This document shows, in pieces, positions 17,271 to 26,880 of a DNA stretch of 64,000 nt; within the stretch, counting starts at the first letter, position 1; the number at the start of each line of letters is the position of its first letter. Below the pieces are notes generated by a model. That model worked only from the letters and a program-made list of their open reading frames with translations. It made no database searches and was not told the DNA's origin. The position numbers and the translations under genes were made by a program. This DNA comes from Paraburkholderia sp. (GTDB lineage Bacteria; Pseudomonadota; Gammaproteobacteria; Burkholderiales; Burkholderiaceae): positions 186,001-250,000 of the forward strand of contig NZ_SCRP01000002.1 of assembly GCF_004298475.1 (NCBI RefSeq), in the 5' to 3' direction.

Positions 17271-18068
17271 ATGCATCCCATGCTCAACATTGCTGTCAAG
17301 GCCGCGCGCCGCGCCGGGCAGATCATCAACCGCGCGTCGCTCGATCTCGAGCTCGTGCAGGTCTCGAAGAAACAGCACAACGATTTCGTCACGGAGGTGG
17401 ACAAGGCGTCGGAAGCGGCAATCATCGACACGCTCAAGACCGCCTACCCCGATCACGCCATTCTCGCGGAAGAGTCGGGCCGCTCGGACAACGAATCCGA
17501 ATACCAGTGGATCGTCGATCCGCTCGACGGCACCACGAACTTCATCCACGGCTTCCAGTACTACTGCGTTTCGATTGCGCTCACGCACAAGGGCATCGTC
17601 ACGCAGGCAGTGGTCTACGATCCGACCCGCAACGACCTCTTCACCGCCTCGCGTGGCCGCGGCGCGTTCCTGAACGACCGCCGCATCCGCGTAGGCCGCC
17701 GCGACCGTCTCGCCGACGCGCTGATCGGCACCGGCTTCCCGTTCCGCGAGAAGGACAGCCTCGAGCGCTACACCGATCTGTTCGCCGATATGACCCGCGC
17801 CTGCGCGGGCCTGCGCCGCCCGGGCGCAGCGGCGCTCGATCTGGCCAACGTCGCGGCAGGCCGCATGGACGGCTTCTTCGAGCAGGGCCTGAGCCCGTGG
17901 GACGTCGCGGCTGGAGCGCTCCTCGTGACGGAGTCGGGCGGCCTGATCGGCAACTACACGGGCGACTCGGATTACCTGCATGTGGGCGAAGTGGTCGCGG
18001 GCAACCCGAAGTTGTACGCGCAGATGGTGCCGATCCTCTCGAAGTACACGCGCATCAACGCGGCCTGA
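17271..18068 (+). CDS. suhB: Inositol-1-monophosphatase family protein SuhB
   Basis: 265-residue member of the lithium-sensitive phosphatase superfamily. EESG around residue 65, DPLDGTTNF (motif A, about 83-91) and [15 protein letters not shown] (motif B) supply the metal ligands. In E. coli SuhB hydrolyses inositol monophosphate in vitro and is a subunit of the NusA/B/E/G rRNA antitermination complex; that second role is known from E. coli and only presumed here. It is preceded by a long hairpin-rich leader and followed by 379 bases without a gene before mutS. Confidence 0.93.
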   Translation: MHPMLNIAVKAARRAGQIINRASLDLELVQVSKKQHNDFVTEVDKASEAAIIDTLKTAYPDHAILAEESGRSDNESEYQWIVDPLDGTTNFIHGFQYYCVSIALTHKGIVTQAVVYDPTRNDLFTASRGRGAFLNDRRIRVGRRDRLADALIGTGFPFREKDSLERYTDLFADMTRACAGLRRPGAAALDLANVAAGRMDGFFEQGLSPWDVAAGALLVTESGGLIGNYTGDSDYLHVGEVVAGNPKLYAQMVPILSKYTRINAA

Positions 18069-18447
18069 CTTCATGAAAACCGTGTGTGCCGTGGTCCGGT
18101 CGTAAACCGGCGCGGCCATGCGGTGATTTCGTCGCAGGCAATCCGGCAGCAGCGAGCGGCTTCGGCCGCTCGATCGCTTTCCGGGCTGACGGGCTGAACA
18201 CGCCCGGCTGCCCGCTGATGCTGACGATCGCGTGCGGCGTGTCCGGATTCCGCGTGGCAGGTTGCCCGTTCGCAAAGTACGGAATCCTTACCGAATTACG
18301 CTCTCGATAATCGCCGGCACGATGCCCGGCGGCGCGCACGGTGACGAACCAGCACGCACGTACGCACGGCGCTGGCCGTTCGGCCAGGTTCACATGCGCA
18401 CGGCGCGAGTTAAACTCACGCCCTGAACCCCTAGCAAGACTCCGAGG
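18069..18447. other. Spacer between suhB and mutS, nothing recognised
   Basis: 379 GC-rich bases with no supported gene. It contains small dyads such as CGGCTTCGGCCG and a partial direct repeat GGGCTGA at about 18184-18200. The mutS promoter should lie here, but no convincing -35/-10 pair was found. Confidence 0.5.
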
Positions 18448-21114
18448 ATGGCTACACACACCGAAGGCGACATCGCGCAACATACGCCGATGATGCGCCA
18501 GTACCTGAGCATCAAGGCCGACCACCCGGGCACGCTCGTGTTCTACCGGATGGGCGACTTTTACGAGCTGTTCTTCGAAGACGCCGAGAAGGCCGCGCGC
18601 CTGCTCGATCTCACGCTCACGCAGCGCGGCGCGTCCGCGGGCAATCCGATCAAGATGGCAGGCGTGCCGCACCACGCCGTCGAACAGTATCTTGCGAAGC
18701 TCGTGAAGCTCGGCGAATCGGTGGCGATTTGCGAGCAGATCGGCGATCCGGCCACCTCGAAGGGGCCCGTCGAACGCAAGGTCGTGCGCGTGGTCACACC
18801 GGGCACGCTGACCGACGCAGCCCTGCTTTCCGACAAGAACGACGTCTATCTCATGGCCGTCTGCCCGGGCCACAACCGGCGCGGCGTCACGGTGAACGTC
18901 GGCCTGGCATGGCTCAATCTCGCCAGCGGCGCGCTGCGCCTCGCCGAAGTCGCGCCCGACCAGGTCGCCGCGGCCTTCGAGCGCATCCGCCCGGCGGAAA
19001 CTCTCGTCGCGGAAATGCCCGCCGACACGGCGGGATGGACGGTGCCCGCCGGCATCGGCGCACTCACGCGTGTACCGGCGTGGCACTTCGACGTTTCATC
19101 GGGCAAAGAGCGGCTGCGCGGCCAACTCGACGTCGCCAGTCTCGACGGCTTCGGCGCCGAATCGCTGACGAGTGCGTGCGGCGCAGCGGGTGCGCTGCTG
19201 CTCTACGCGGCGGCTACCCAGGGACAGCAACTGCGCCACGTGCGCAGCCTGAAGGTGGAAGCCGAATCCGAATATATCGGGCTCGACCCGGCCACGCGCC
19301 GCAATCTCGAATTGACCGAGACACTGCGCGGCACCGAATCGCCCACGCTCTGCTCGCTGCTCGACACCTGCAGCACGACGATGGGCAGCCGCCTGCTGCG
19401 TCACTGGCTGCATCATCCGCCGCGCGATGCGTCGGTTGCGCAGATGCGTCAGCAGTCTATCGGCGCGCTGCTCGATGCGCCGCCGCCCGCGACTGTCGAC
19501 GCCTTGCGCGCCGTACTGCGCCAGGTCGCCGACGTCGAACGCATCACCGGGCGCCTCGCGCTGCTCTCTGCCCGTCCGCGCGACCTGTCGAGCCTGCGCG
19601 ACACCTTCGCCGCCCTGCCCGCGCTGCGCGAGCAAGTCGCTGCGGCCAGCGGTGCAGCGACTGCGCTTGCGCGCATCGCCCTCGCCCTGGAGCCGCCCGC
19701 CGCATGCACGGACCTGCTGCAGCGCGCAGTCGCGCCGGAACCGGCTGCGATGGTGCGCGACGGCGGCGTGATCGCACGCGGCTACGACGCCGAACTCGAC
19801 GAACTGCGCGACATGTCGGAAAACTGCGGCCAGTTCCTGCTCGATCTCGAAACGCGCGAACGCGCGCGCACGGGCATCGGCAATCTGCGCGTCGAGTACA
19901 ACAAGGTCCACGGTTTCTATATCGAAGTCACACGCGGCCAGACGGATAAAGTCCCCGAGGACTATCGCCGCCGCCAGACGCTCAAGAACGCCGAGCGCTA
20001 CATCACGCCTGAATTGAAGGTGTTCGAGGACAAAGCGCTTTCGGCGCAGGAGCGCGCACTCGCGCGCGAGCGCGCGCTTTACGACGCGCTGCTGCAGGCG
20101 CTGCTGCCCTTTATCCCCGATTGCCAGCGCGTCGCTGCGGCGCTCGCGGAACTCGACTTGCTCGCAGCATTCGCGGAGCGCGCCCGCGCACTCGACTGGA
20201 ACGCACCAGCGTTTTCGGAAGCGCCCGGCATCGAGATCGAACAGGGCCGTCATCCAGTCGTCGAGGCGCAGGTCGAACAGTTCATTGCGAACGACTGCTC
20301 GCTGAACACGGACCGCAAGCTGCTGCTCATCACCGGCCCGAATATGGGCGGTAAATCGACGTTCATGCGCCAGACTGCGCTGATTGCACTGCTCGCCTAC
20401 GTGGGCAGTTACGTGCCCGCGAAAAGCGCGCGCTTCGGCCCGATCGACCGCATCTTCACGCGCATCGGCGCCGCCGACGATCTCGCGGGCGGGCGTTCGA
20501 CCTTCATGGTCGAGATGACCGAGGCGGCAGCAATCCTCAACGACGCCACGCCGCAAAGTCTCGTGCTGATGGACGAGATCGGGCGCGGCACCTCGACGTT
20601 CGACGGACTTGCGCTCGCATGGGCAATCGCGCGCCACCTGCTCGCGAGCAACGGCTGTCACACGCTCTTCGCCACGCACTACTTCGAACTGACGCAGCTG
20701 CCGACGGAATTTCCCCAGGCGGCCAACGTCCATCTCTCGGCGGTCGAGCACGGGCACGGCATCGTGTTCCTGCATGCGGTCCAGGAAGGCCCGGCGAACC
20801 AGAGCTACGGCCTGCAGGTCGCGCAGCTCGCAGGTGTGCCCGCTGCGGTGATCCGGGCGGCGCGCAAGCATCTCGTGCATCTCGAACAGATGTCGGCCGG
20901 ACAGCCCACACCGCAACTCGATCTGTTCGCGGTGACGACTGACGACGACGAACTGCTCGAAGTCGAGGACGCACGAGAAGCGCCGGACCCTTGCGCGTCG
21001 CTCGTCGCCGAACGGCTGCGCGCGCTCGATCCGAACGAACTGCGACCGCGCGATGCACTCGATCTGTTGTACGAACTGCATGAACTGGCAACGGCGCCGC
21101 ACGCGAAAAACTAG
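18448..21114 (+). CDS. mutS: DNA mismatch repair protein MutS
   Basis: 888-residue mismatch-recognition ATPase of methyl-directed repair. The N-terminal mismatch-binding domain has [15 protein letters not shown], containing the Phe-x-Glu wedge. The connector, lever and clamp domains follow. The C-terminal ATPase has [13 protein letters not shown] (Walker A), [18 protein letters not shown] (Walker B and signature) and [11 protein letters not shown]. The length is usual for betaproteobacteria. The only purine-rich block (CCGAGG) abuts the ATG with almost no spacing, so initiation may be weak. The next gene begins 10 bases after the stop, so the two are probably co-transcribed. Confidence 0.97.
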   Translation: MATHTEGDIAQHTPMMRQYLSIKADHPGTLVFYRMGDFYELFFEDAEKAARLLDLTLTQRGASAGNPIKMAGVPHHAVEQYLAKLVKLGESVAICEQIGDPATSKGPVERKVVRVVTPGTLTDAALLSDKNDVYLMAVCPGHNRRGVTVNVGLAWLNLASGALRLAEVAPDQVAAAFERIRPAETLVAEMPADTAGWTVPAGIGALTRVPAWHFDVSSGKERLRGQLDVASLDGFGAESLTSACGAAGALLLYAAATQGQQLRHVRSLKVEAESEYIGLDPATRRNLELTETLRGTESPTLCSLLDTCSTTMGSRLLRHWLHHPPRDASVAQMRQQSIGALLDAPPPATVDALRAVLRQVADVERITGRLALLSARPRDLSSLRDTFAALPALREQVAAASGAATALARIALALEPPAACTDLLQRAVAPEPAAMVRDGGVIARGYDAELDELRDMSENCGQFLLDLETRERARTGIGNLRVEYNKVHGFYIEVTRGQTDKVPEDYRRRQTLKNAERYITPELKVFEDKALSAQERALARERALYDALLQALLPFIPDCQRVAAALAELDLLAAFAERARALDWNAPAFSEAPGIEIEQGRHPVVEAQVEQFIANDCSLNTDRKLLLITGPNMGGKSTFMRQTALIALLAYVGSYVPAKSARFGPIDRIFTRIGAADDLAGGRSTFMVEMTEAAAILNDATPQSLVLMDEIGRGTSTFDGLALAWAIARHLLASNGCHTLFATHYFELTQLPTEFPQAANVHLSAVEHGHGIVFLHAVQEGPANQSYGLQVAQLAGVPAAVIRAARKHLVHLEQMSAGQPTPQLDLFAVTTDDDELLEVEDAREAPDPCASLVAERLRALDPNELRPRDALDLLYELHELATAPHAKN

Positions 21115-21124
21115 GCGTCTGCGC

Positions 21125-22417
21125 ATGACGCCACCACGGCCGGTGCGCCATGGGTGCACCGCACCGTGTCGCGCGTGCGCGCTGTACGTCCTGCTGCACG
21201 TTCTGGTGGCGACGCTGGCCCTTGCGCTGCCGATCGGCACTGCGTGGGCGCAGTCGCCGCGCTATACGTTCGCGGTCGTTGCGAATGTCTTGACCTCGCA
21301 ACGCGAGGAACCCGCCGCAAACCGGCTCATCGACGCGATCAGCCGTGAGCCGCAACCGGCGTTCGTCGTCTACGACGGCAACCTCAAGGGTCCGCGCGAA
21401 ACCTGTGCGGATTCTCTCTACGACCGGCGCCGCGAGATGCTCGACGCGTCGCGTGCGCCGCTCGTCTTCGTGCCCGGCCAGCACGACTGGGTCACATGCG
21501 GCACGAGCGGATCGGGCGGATACGATCCGCTCGAGCGGCTCGACCTGATGCGGCAGACCTTCTTTTCCGATCCCGCCGCACTCGGGCAGAGTCCGCTCCC
21601 CGTCACACGCGAAAGCGAGGTACCGCGATTCAGGCCGTACCGGGAAAACGTGCGCTGGCAGGTTGGCGATACCGTGTTCCTGGCGCTGAACGTGCCGGAC
21701 GGCAACAACCATTATCTGAATGCAGGCGGGCGCAACGGCGAGTTCGAAGACCGTGTGATCGCCAACGGCTTCTGGCTCGAGCATGCGGCCGAATATGCGA
21801 AGCGCCGCGATGCGCGTGCGATTGTGATCTTCATTCAGGCCGACCCGCTGCCCGAACGCGACGAGCGAGCCGACCGCTTCGCGTGGCTACGCTTTGGCCG
21901 CCGAACGCACGACGGCTACCTCGAATTAAGGCGCAGTCTGATCAAGCTGGCCGAAACGTTCCGCGGCCCGGTCGTGCTCATCCATGCCGACGACACGAAG
22001 CTCGCACGCGGCTACATCATCGATCAGCCGCTGCGCACGGAAAAAGGCGGGAAGGTGACGAACGTCACGCGCATCGCATTCGACTTGCGCGCCCCGCTCA
22101 CGCAATGGCTGCAGATCGATGCGGATATGACGCGGCGCACGCCGCTGCGCGTGAGCGTGCGCGAAGTCCCGAAGCATCTGCCGCCTCTCGCGCCATCGCT
22201 GCCGGACTTCAACCAGCCGACGCTACAGCCCGGGATGCCGGAAATGTCGTCGATGCCCGATGTCACGGAAATTCCCGGCATGCAGCAGGCGCCTGGCGTC
22301 CTGCCGGAGAACACAGAGCAGCCCGCGAGCAGCGCAATGCCCGCGCCCGCGCAACCGGTACCCGGTACGCTGCCGAACAGCCAGCCCCCGGTACCGCAAA
22401 TGCTGCAAGATCAGTAG
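21125..22417 (+). CDS. Exported metallophosphoesterase-like protein of unknown function
   Basis: 430-residue protein with a signal sequence (LYVLLHVLVATLALALPIG, cleavage near residue 42 after AWA). The body looks like the calcineurin-like phosphoesterase fold: FAVVANV at the first strand, VVYDGNLKG where a GD motif is expected, VFVPGQHDW where GNH[D/E] is expected and HADDTKL near the last metal site. The canonical D-x-H, GD and GNH ligands are only partly kept, so catalytic activity is doubtful. The last 80 residues are a Pro/Met-rich tail with repeated MP pairs. It starts 10 bases after mutS. The start at 21125 is preferred over an in-frame one at 21053 inside mutS. Confidence 0.75.
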   Translation: MTPPRPVRHGCTAPCRACALYVLLHVLVATLALALPIGTAWAQSPRYTFAVVANVLTSQREEPAANRLIDAISREPQPAFVVYDGNLKGPRETCADSLYDRRREMLDASRAPLVFVPGQHDWVTCGTSGSGGYDPLERLDLMRQTFFSDPAALGQSPLPVTRESEVPRFRPYRENVRWQVGDTVFLALNVPDGNNHYLNAGGRNGEFEDRVIANGFWLEHAAEYAKRRDARAIVIFIQADPLPERDERADRFAWLRFGRRTHDGYLELRRSLIKLAETFRGPVVLIHADDTKLARGYIIDQPLRTEKGGKVTNVTRIAFDLRAPLTQWLQIDADMTRRTPLRVSVREVPKHLPPLAPSLPDFNQPTLQPGMPEMSSMPDVTEIPGMQQAPGVLPENTEQPASSAMPAPAQPVPGTLPNSQPPVPQMLQDQ

Positions 22418-22430
22418 ATTTTCAGCCGGG

Positions 22431-22484
22431 CGTGCGGGCGCATGCACCCGCACGTGGCATAGCAGGCGCCGGCCAAAGCCGGCG
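22431..22484. terminator. Pair of hairpins between convergent genes
   Basis: Two perfect stems: CGTGCGGG/CCCGCACG (22431-22438 with 22447-22454) and CGCCGGC/GCCGGCG (22467-22473 with 22478-22484). They lie between the exported phosphoesterase-like gene and slyD, which converge. Neither has a clear U-tract, so they may end or stabilise transcripts rather than act as classic terminators. Confidence 0.5.
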
Positions 22485-22495
22485 TGGTGGACAGA

Positions 22496-23038
22496 TTAGT
22501 GGAGCGTGGGTTTGGAGCCGTCTTCGCCGCCGTCCTCGTCGTCTTCGTCGATCACTTCGAGACCGTCCGCGCCGTGCGCATGCTCATGCTCGATCTCATC
22601 GTCGGTCGCCTGACGCACTTCCTTGACAGTCAGCGCGAATCGCAGGGCCATGCCCGCAAGCGGGTGATTGCCGTCGAGCACGACCTTGTCTTCGGCAACG
22701 TCCGTGACGGTGTAGATGAGCGTGTCGAGATCTTCATCGCCCTCTTCCGGCGTACCCTCGAACTGCATGCCGACTTCGAGTGGCTCCGGGAAACGGTTGC
22801 GCGGCTCGATTTTCACGAGTTCGGGATCGTACTCTCCGAACGCATCCTGCGGCTCAAGCTGGATCTGGGTCTCGAAGCCCGGCTCCTGGCCGTCCAGCAC
22901 TTCCTCGATCTTGGGGAACGTGCCGTCATAGCCGCCGTGCAGATAAACCATCGGCTCGTCGCTCTCCTCGATCAGATTGCCCTGCGCATCCGATAGCTTG
23001 TAAGCGACCGACACGACGGTGTCCTTTGCAATTTTCAT
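22496..23038 (-). CDS. slyD: FKBP-type peptidyl-prolyl isomerase SlyD
   Basis: 180-residue cytoplasmic isomerase and chaperone. The FKBP core with the IF domain inserted runs over residues 1-140: VYLHGGYDGTFPKIEEVLDG, EPQDAFGEYDPELV and GNHPLAGMALRFALTVKEVR are the standard signatures. The tail is acidic with an HEHAH cluster near residue 150, a shorter version of the metal-binding His-rich tail by which E. coli SlyD delivers nickel to hydrogenases. GGAGGA lies 3-8 bases before the ATG. A perfect TATAAT is found 25 bases upstream. Confidence 0.94.
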   Translation of the reverse strand: MKIAKDTVVSVAYKLSDAQGNLIEESDEPMVYLHGGYDGTFPKIEEVLDGQEPGFETQIQLEPQDAFGEYDPELVKIEPRNRFPEPLEVGMQFEGTPEEGDEDLDTLIYTVTDVAEDKVVLDGNHPLAGMALRFALTVKEVRQATDDEIEHEHAHGADGLEVIDEDDEDGGEDGSKPTLH

Positions 23039-23062
23039 TCGATCCTCCAGAATACTGCCGCT

Positions 23063-23068
23063 ATTATA
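23063..23068 (-). promoter_or_regulatory. -10 box of slyD
   Basis: Perfect TATAAT on the minus strand, ending 25 bases before the slyD ATG. No good -35 hexamer is seen at 16-18 bases. Confidence 0.5.
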
Positions 23069-23411
23069 CGATGCGATGGCATCCCCTTGACCATCCGACG
23101 GACGCGCTCAAACGGCGCGCCAGGCGCGCCGCCCCGCGGCAGATATCAACACCGGATCGCTGTCCACAGCACACGACCGTGTTGCACGCTCGACCGGCCC
23201 GCCAGGCTTTCACTCCCCTTCCAGTTATTAATTGATATACCAATTTCGCTACTGGCTCTTACAGCACCGCGTGAGTTCGAAGGTGGCTATGCCAAAGTGC
23301 TGTCGCGCGCGTAATGAGTGGGCCGTTTCTGACGCAGGCTCTCGTCGCCTGGCTGGATATGGAACGCGCAAAAAGACGCTCAAAAATCCATCACCGCGAT
23401 GCTGATGTATC

Positions 23412-23522
23412 TTATTTTTCGGGGCGGTGATTAAGCGGATCGAAGTACCTGTCGTCTTCGCCCACCCAAACGGTAGGCCCGTCGGTCGCCTGGTGAGGCA
23501 CGATTGCAGTTTCACGCGTCAA
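23412..23522 (-). CDS. Candidate 36-residue protein or gene remnant
   Basis: Short frame from a TTG at 23522 to TAA. The product contains GPTVWVGEDDRYFDPLNHRP, which reads like a folded-protein segment rather than a random frame. The same frame continues upstream for nine codons before a TGA, so it could also be the last part of a decayed gene. There is no obvious ribosome-binding site and no recognised family. Confidence 0.3.
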   Translation of the reverse strand: MTRETAIVPHQATDGPTVWVGEDDRYFDPLNHRPEK

Positions 23523-23781
23523 AATCTGAGGGAAACGCTCGACCGCCGGTCAATCCTGCATTACGATGCGCGCTCGTACTGTCTGAGCGGGGAATAATCC
23601 CTGCTCGGAGCAGCAGGAAAGTGGCTGCCAGAACTGGCTGATTAGCGGCTCGCCACGGCGCGATGGAAGGGAAACGCTTTGTAACACTCTCGCATGCCGC
23701 GCCGATGACAGCTTTGCTTTACGAGTGGTATCGTGCGGGCTGGATACGGGCTGGAGCGCTTGCATAAGTGCTCTGGACTGC

Positions 23782-23825
23782 TATACCGTACCAGGTTGTT
23801 ATACCGTACTAATATGATGCTAGTA
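23782..23825. promoter_or_regulatory. Operator-like cluster of direct and inverted repeats
   Basis: TATACCGTAC occurs twice, at 23782-23791 and 23800-23809, start to start 18 bp apart. The second copy runs into an inverted repeat TACTA (23807-23811) and TAGTA (23821-23825). The 18-bp phasing is near two helical turns. This would suit a dimeric regulator, but the regulator is unknown. The nearest downstream gene is the lipoprotein at 24013. Confidence 0.45.
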
Positions 23826-24012
23826 TGAGAAAGACAACGTATTGGCCCTGGATTGGTCGACGGTCGATACGAAAGTGCCTATAATTTCCGCCCAAGCTGT
23901 TGGGAAGATTCGCGCACTTGAAGCGCGCCTCCTTCAGCCGAGGTCGGTGTTGGGGCACATTACCGGTATTATTTGCGCTGTTGCTTACCTTTAACCATAA
24001 AAGGACGTGATC

Positions 24013-24264
24013 ATGAAGAAATCCCTCCTCGTAGCATCCCTGCTGGCAGTTGTCGCACTGGCTGCGTGCAACAAGAGCAGCGATCAGGCTGCCGCGCCGG
24101 CAGACGGTGCGTCGGCCCCGGCCGCCGCTCCGGAAGCCGCTTCGCCTGCTGCTCCCGCTGCAGCTGCTGCGAGCGACGCTTCGGCACCGGCCGCTGCTGC
24201 TCCGGAAGCCGCATCGCCGGCAGCTCCGGAAGCTGCATCGCCGGCTGCTGGCGCAAGCCAGTAA
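24013..24264 (+). CDS. Small Ala/Pro-rich lipoprotein
   Basis: 83-residue predicted lipoprotein. The signal peptide is MKKSLLVASLLAVVALAACN with a lipobox LAAC, so Cys19 should be lipidated. The mature part is low complexity, built from Ala, Pro, Ser and Glu with PEAASPAAP units repeated. AAGGA lies 7 bases before the ATG at 24013; a GTG six bases upstream is less likely. A perfect TATAAT lies at 23880-23885, which implies a leader of about 120 bases. The function is unknown; such proteins can be envelope spacers. It is closed by a terminator at 24371. Confidence 0.75.
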   Translation: MKKSLLVASLLAVVALAACNKSSDQAAAPADGASAPAAAPEAASPAAPAAAAASDASAPAAAAPEAASPAAPEAASPAAGASQ

Positions 24265-24370
24265 GCTGTATTGCTGCAACGCCCGTGCGGAGTTCAGCTC
24301 CGGCGGGCATCGCAGTGCGTCGGCACACAACGTGGCGCTATCGCCAGGTGTGTGCCGCGCAAGCAGAAAA

Positions 24371-24398
24371 GCCACGAACTTTCGTCCGTGGCTTTTTT
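24371..24398 (+). terminator. Terminator after the small lipoprotein gene
   Basis: Hairpin between GCCACG (24371) and CGTGGC (to 24392), followed by six T (24393-24398) and further T-rich sequence. Confidence 0.85.
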
Positions 24399-24510
24399 GT
24401 TTTTGCTGACCCATCCTCGACATGCGGCGCGCATATTCCGCACGTCCAACGAAGCAGCCCTGCCTTTGGCGAAGCGGTCCCACTCCCGGCAGCGCCACCC
24501 GGCTCGCCGC

Positions 24511-26805
24511 TTACTGCGCGTCCTCGTCCTCTTGCCTGCCGAAGAACTCCCTGACCACCTCGATTTCGCGCGTCCGCTTGAACGGCGGCAGACTTTGCCA
24601 GATGCGACGTCCATAGGGTTTATCGACGAGACGCGTATCGCAGATCATCAGCACGCCTCGATCCGTTTCGGCACGGATCAACCGGCCCGCGCCCTGCTTT
24701 AGCGTGATTACCGCTTGAGGCAACTGATGGACAGCGAACGGGCTCAAACCCTTCTTCGTGAGCGCATCGAGACGCGCCGCGAGTACGGGATCGTCGGGCG
24801 GCGCAAACGGCAGCTTGTCGATCACCACGAGCGATAGCGCGTCGCCACGCACGTCCACACCCTCCCAGAAACTCTGGCTGCCAACGAGGATTGCGTTGCC
24901 GTAGCTCCGGAAGCGTTCAAGCAGCTCCGTGCGGCTCGCGTCGCCTTGCACGAGGAGCGGCGTATTCCAGCCGCGCGCGTCGATCGTCTCGCGCAGTTTC
25001 GTGGCGATGCGATCCACCGCGCGCAGCGTCGTGCACAGCATGAATACGCCGCCGCCCGAGGCCTCGATCACCGGCATCGCGGCTTCGAACACGGCGTCCG
25101 TGAACTGCGGCGACGACGGCTGCGGCAGGTTGCGCGGCACGTAGAGCAGCCCTTGCGACGGATAGTCGAACGGGCTCGGCAGCGTCATCGAACGGCGCGA
25201 ACTGAGGCCCATCTGCGCCGCATAGTGCGTGAAGTCACCGCGCACGGAGAGCGTCGCCGACGTGAAGATCCACGTACGCGGCACGCCTGCACGCTGCTTC
25301 GCGAAAATCGGCGCGACCGACAAAGGCGTTTCGTGCAATTGCACGGTGTGCGAGAACACCTCGACCCAGCGGACCTTCTCGTCGGCATCGGCGTGTTCGT
25401 CGTCATGCTCGCCCTGCACTTCGGGCTTGCGCGCGTCGGTCTTGCGCACATCATGCGACGGCGCGGGGGCCGCCACGGGCACCGTCCAGCCCGCCAGCAC
25501 GCCCTGCAAGTCGCGCGCGCGGCGCAAGCACGCGCCGAGCGATTCGGCACGTTCCGCCTGGCTGGCGAGCGCAGTCACGAGCGTTGCAAGCTCGGTTTGC
25601 AATGCATCGAGCGAATCGAAGAGCGGATGATCGCCGGGCAACTGCGCGATCGACAGGCGCAGCGAATCTTCCTTGAACGCAAGCCGCACGTCGCGCGCGG
25701 CGCGTTCCAGCGCTGCGCCGAGCTTCACCCACTCGACGGCGTCGCGCGCATGGCTCAGGCCTTCGGTCACGCAGTCGCGCGCGAGTTCGAGGAACTGCGA
25801 GGTGGAAAGTGTTTCGCCGAAGAACAGCGTCGCTGTCTCGGGCAGCTGGTGGGCTTCGTCGAAAATGATCGTGTTCGCGCTCGGCAGCAGTTCGGCCATG
25901 CCGGTGTCGCGCAGCATGATGTCGGCGAAGAACAGGTGATGATTGACGACGACGATATCGGCCTGCTGCGCCTCTCGGCGCGCCTGCATCACGAAGCAAT
26001 CCTTGTAGTGCGGACATTCCTGACCCAGGCAGTTGTCGCGCGTCGACGTCACCATCGACCACACCGCCGCCGTCTCGGGCACGCTCGCGAGTTCGGCCTT
26101 GTCGCCCGAGCGCGTGATCTTCGCGAAGCGCACGATTTCCTGCAGATACGCCGTTTCCTGGCGCGACGGCAAGCGGCCGTTATCGGCCGTGCGCTGCAGA
26201 TAGTAATGGCACAGATAGTTCGAGCGCCCCTTGAGCATCGCAACGCTCACCGGCACCGCGAGCGCGTCGCGAACCGTCGGGATGTCGCGCTGGAACAACT
26301 GGTCCTGAAGGTGCTTCGTGCCCGTCGAGACGATCACCTTGCCGCCCCAGAGCATCGCCGGCACGAGGTAGGCGTAGGTCTTGCCGGTCCCCGTGCCCGC
26401 TTCGACGATCAGCGTGTTGTCGCCCGCTTCCGCGATGGCCTTCGCTGCTTCGTCCGCACGCTCCGGCGCAGCAGCGTCGCCTGCGCCGCCCCGCTGCCGA
26501 CGCGCCGGCCGCGACTGCAATTCGAACGCGGCAGGATCGGGCAGCGCCTGCGCCGCCGCCTCCATCGCGGCGGCCACGGCGCGCGCCATCTCGATCTGCG
26601 ACGCGCGCGGCCGATAGCCGTCGATTTCGCGGGCGAGCAGCCCGTCGGCGGCGAACAGGTCTTCGAGTTCGGCGGCGCGGCGCGTGCTCAGCGCCGCTGT
26701 CGAGGCGGACACCGCAGACGCCGAGGCGCCGGACGCAGGACGTGCGTCAGCCGGCACACCGCCTTCAGGCGCCGGCCGCGATCGGGATACGGGTGTTGAA
26801 TTCAA
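24511..26805 (-). CDS. ATP-dependent DNA helicase, DinG/YoaA type
   Basis: 764-residue XPD-like superfamily 2 helicase. EAGTGTGKTYAYLVPAMLWG is the Walker A region. Fe-S cluster cysteines are seen in CLGQECPHYKDCF, followed by DIVVVNHHLFFAD. FDEAHQLPETA is the DEAH box, and the C-terminal motor has LCTTLRAVDRIA, SQSFWEGVDVRGD and QGAGRLIRAETD. Such helicases act in replication-linked repair. The frame opens at a TTG (26805) with an Ala/Pro-rich lead; a GTG about 31 codons in is another possible start. Upstream, 75 bases away, is the DUF465 gene. Confidence 0.92.
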   Translation of the reverse strand: MNSTPVSRSRPAPEGGVPADARPASGASASAVSASTAALSTRRAAELEDLFAADGLLAREIDGYRPRASQIEMARAVAAAMEAAAQALPDPAAFELQSRPARRQRGGAGDAAAPERADEAAKAIAEAGDNTLIVEAGTGTGKTYAYLVPAMLWGGKVIVSTGTKHLQDQLFQRDIPTVRDALAVPVSVAMLKGRSNYLCHYYLQRTADNGRLPSRQETAYLQEIVRFAKITRSGDKAELASVPETAAVWSMVTSTRDNCLGQECPHYKDCFVMQARREAQQADIVVVNHHLFFADIMLRDTGMAELLPSANTIIFDEAHQLPETATLFFGETLSTSQFLELARDCVTEGLSHARDAVEWVKLGAALERAARDVRLAFKEDSLRLSIAQLPGDHPLFDSLDALQTELATLVTALASQAERAESLGACLRRARDLQGVLAGWTVPVAAPAPSHDVRKTDARKPEVQGEHDDEHADADEKVRWVEVFSHTVQLHETPLSVAPIFAKQRAGVPRTWIFTSATLSVRGDFTHYAAQMGLSSRRSMTLPSPFDYPSQGLLYVPRNLPQPSSPQFTDAVFEAAMPVIEASGGGVFMLCTTLRAVDRIATKLRETIDARGWNTPLLVQGDASRTELLERFRSYGNAILVGSQSFWEGVDVRGDALSLVVIDKLPFAPPDDPVLAARLDALTKKGLSPFAVHQLPQAVITLKQGAGRLIRAETDRGVLMICDTRLVDKPYGRRIWQSLPPFKRTREIEVVREFFGRQEDEDAQ

Positions 26806-26880
26806 GGCAAGCGGTTCCTGCTCGGTCCGGCGGGCGCGGCGGTCTTGAAGCCGCGCCCCGGCGCCTGCCAGGACCCGGAA

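Larger units (their letters stand above)
23039..24012. other. AT-richer region without a firm gene
   Basis: Almost 1 kb between slyD and the small lipoprotein gene, visibly less GC-rich than the rest of the window. The longer open frames here lack the G/C-biased third positions of neighbouring genes. Contents that can be named are a candidate 36-codon frame (23412-23522), a cluster of direct and inverted repeats (23782-23825) and a TATAAT at 23880-23885 that probably serves the lipoprotein gene. It may be decayed or acquired DNA. Confidence 0.55.

Noticed and set aside
19096..21240. 714-codon open frame on the minus strand opposite mutS
   Set aside because: It is antisense to a complete, motif-bearing mutS. 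Long antisense frames are expected in GC-rich DNA, and the product is Arg-rich with no recognisable domain.
23550..23765. 71-codon minus-strand frame in the AT-rich region
   Set aside because: No coding bias or family. It is in frame with the 36-codon candidate but separated by a TGA.
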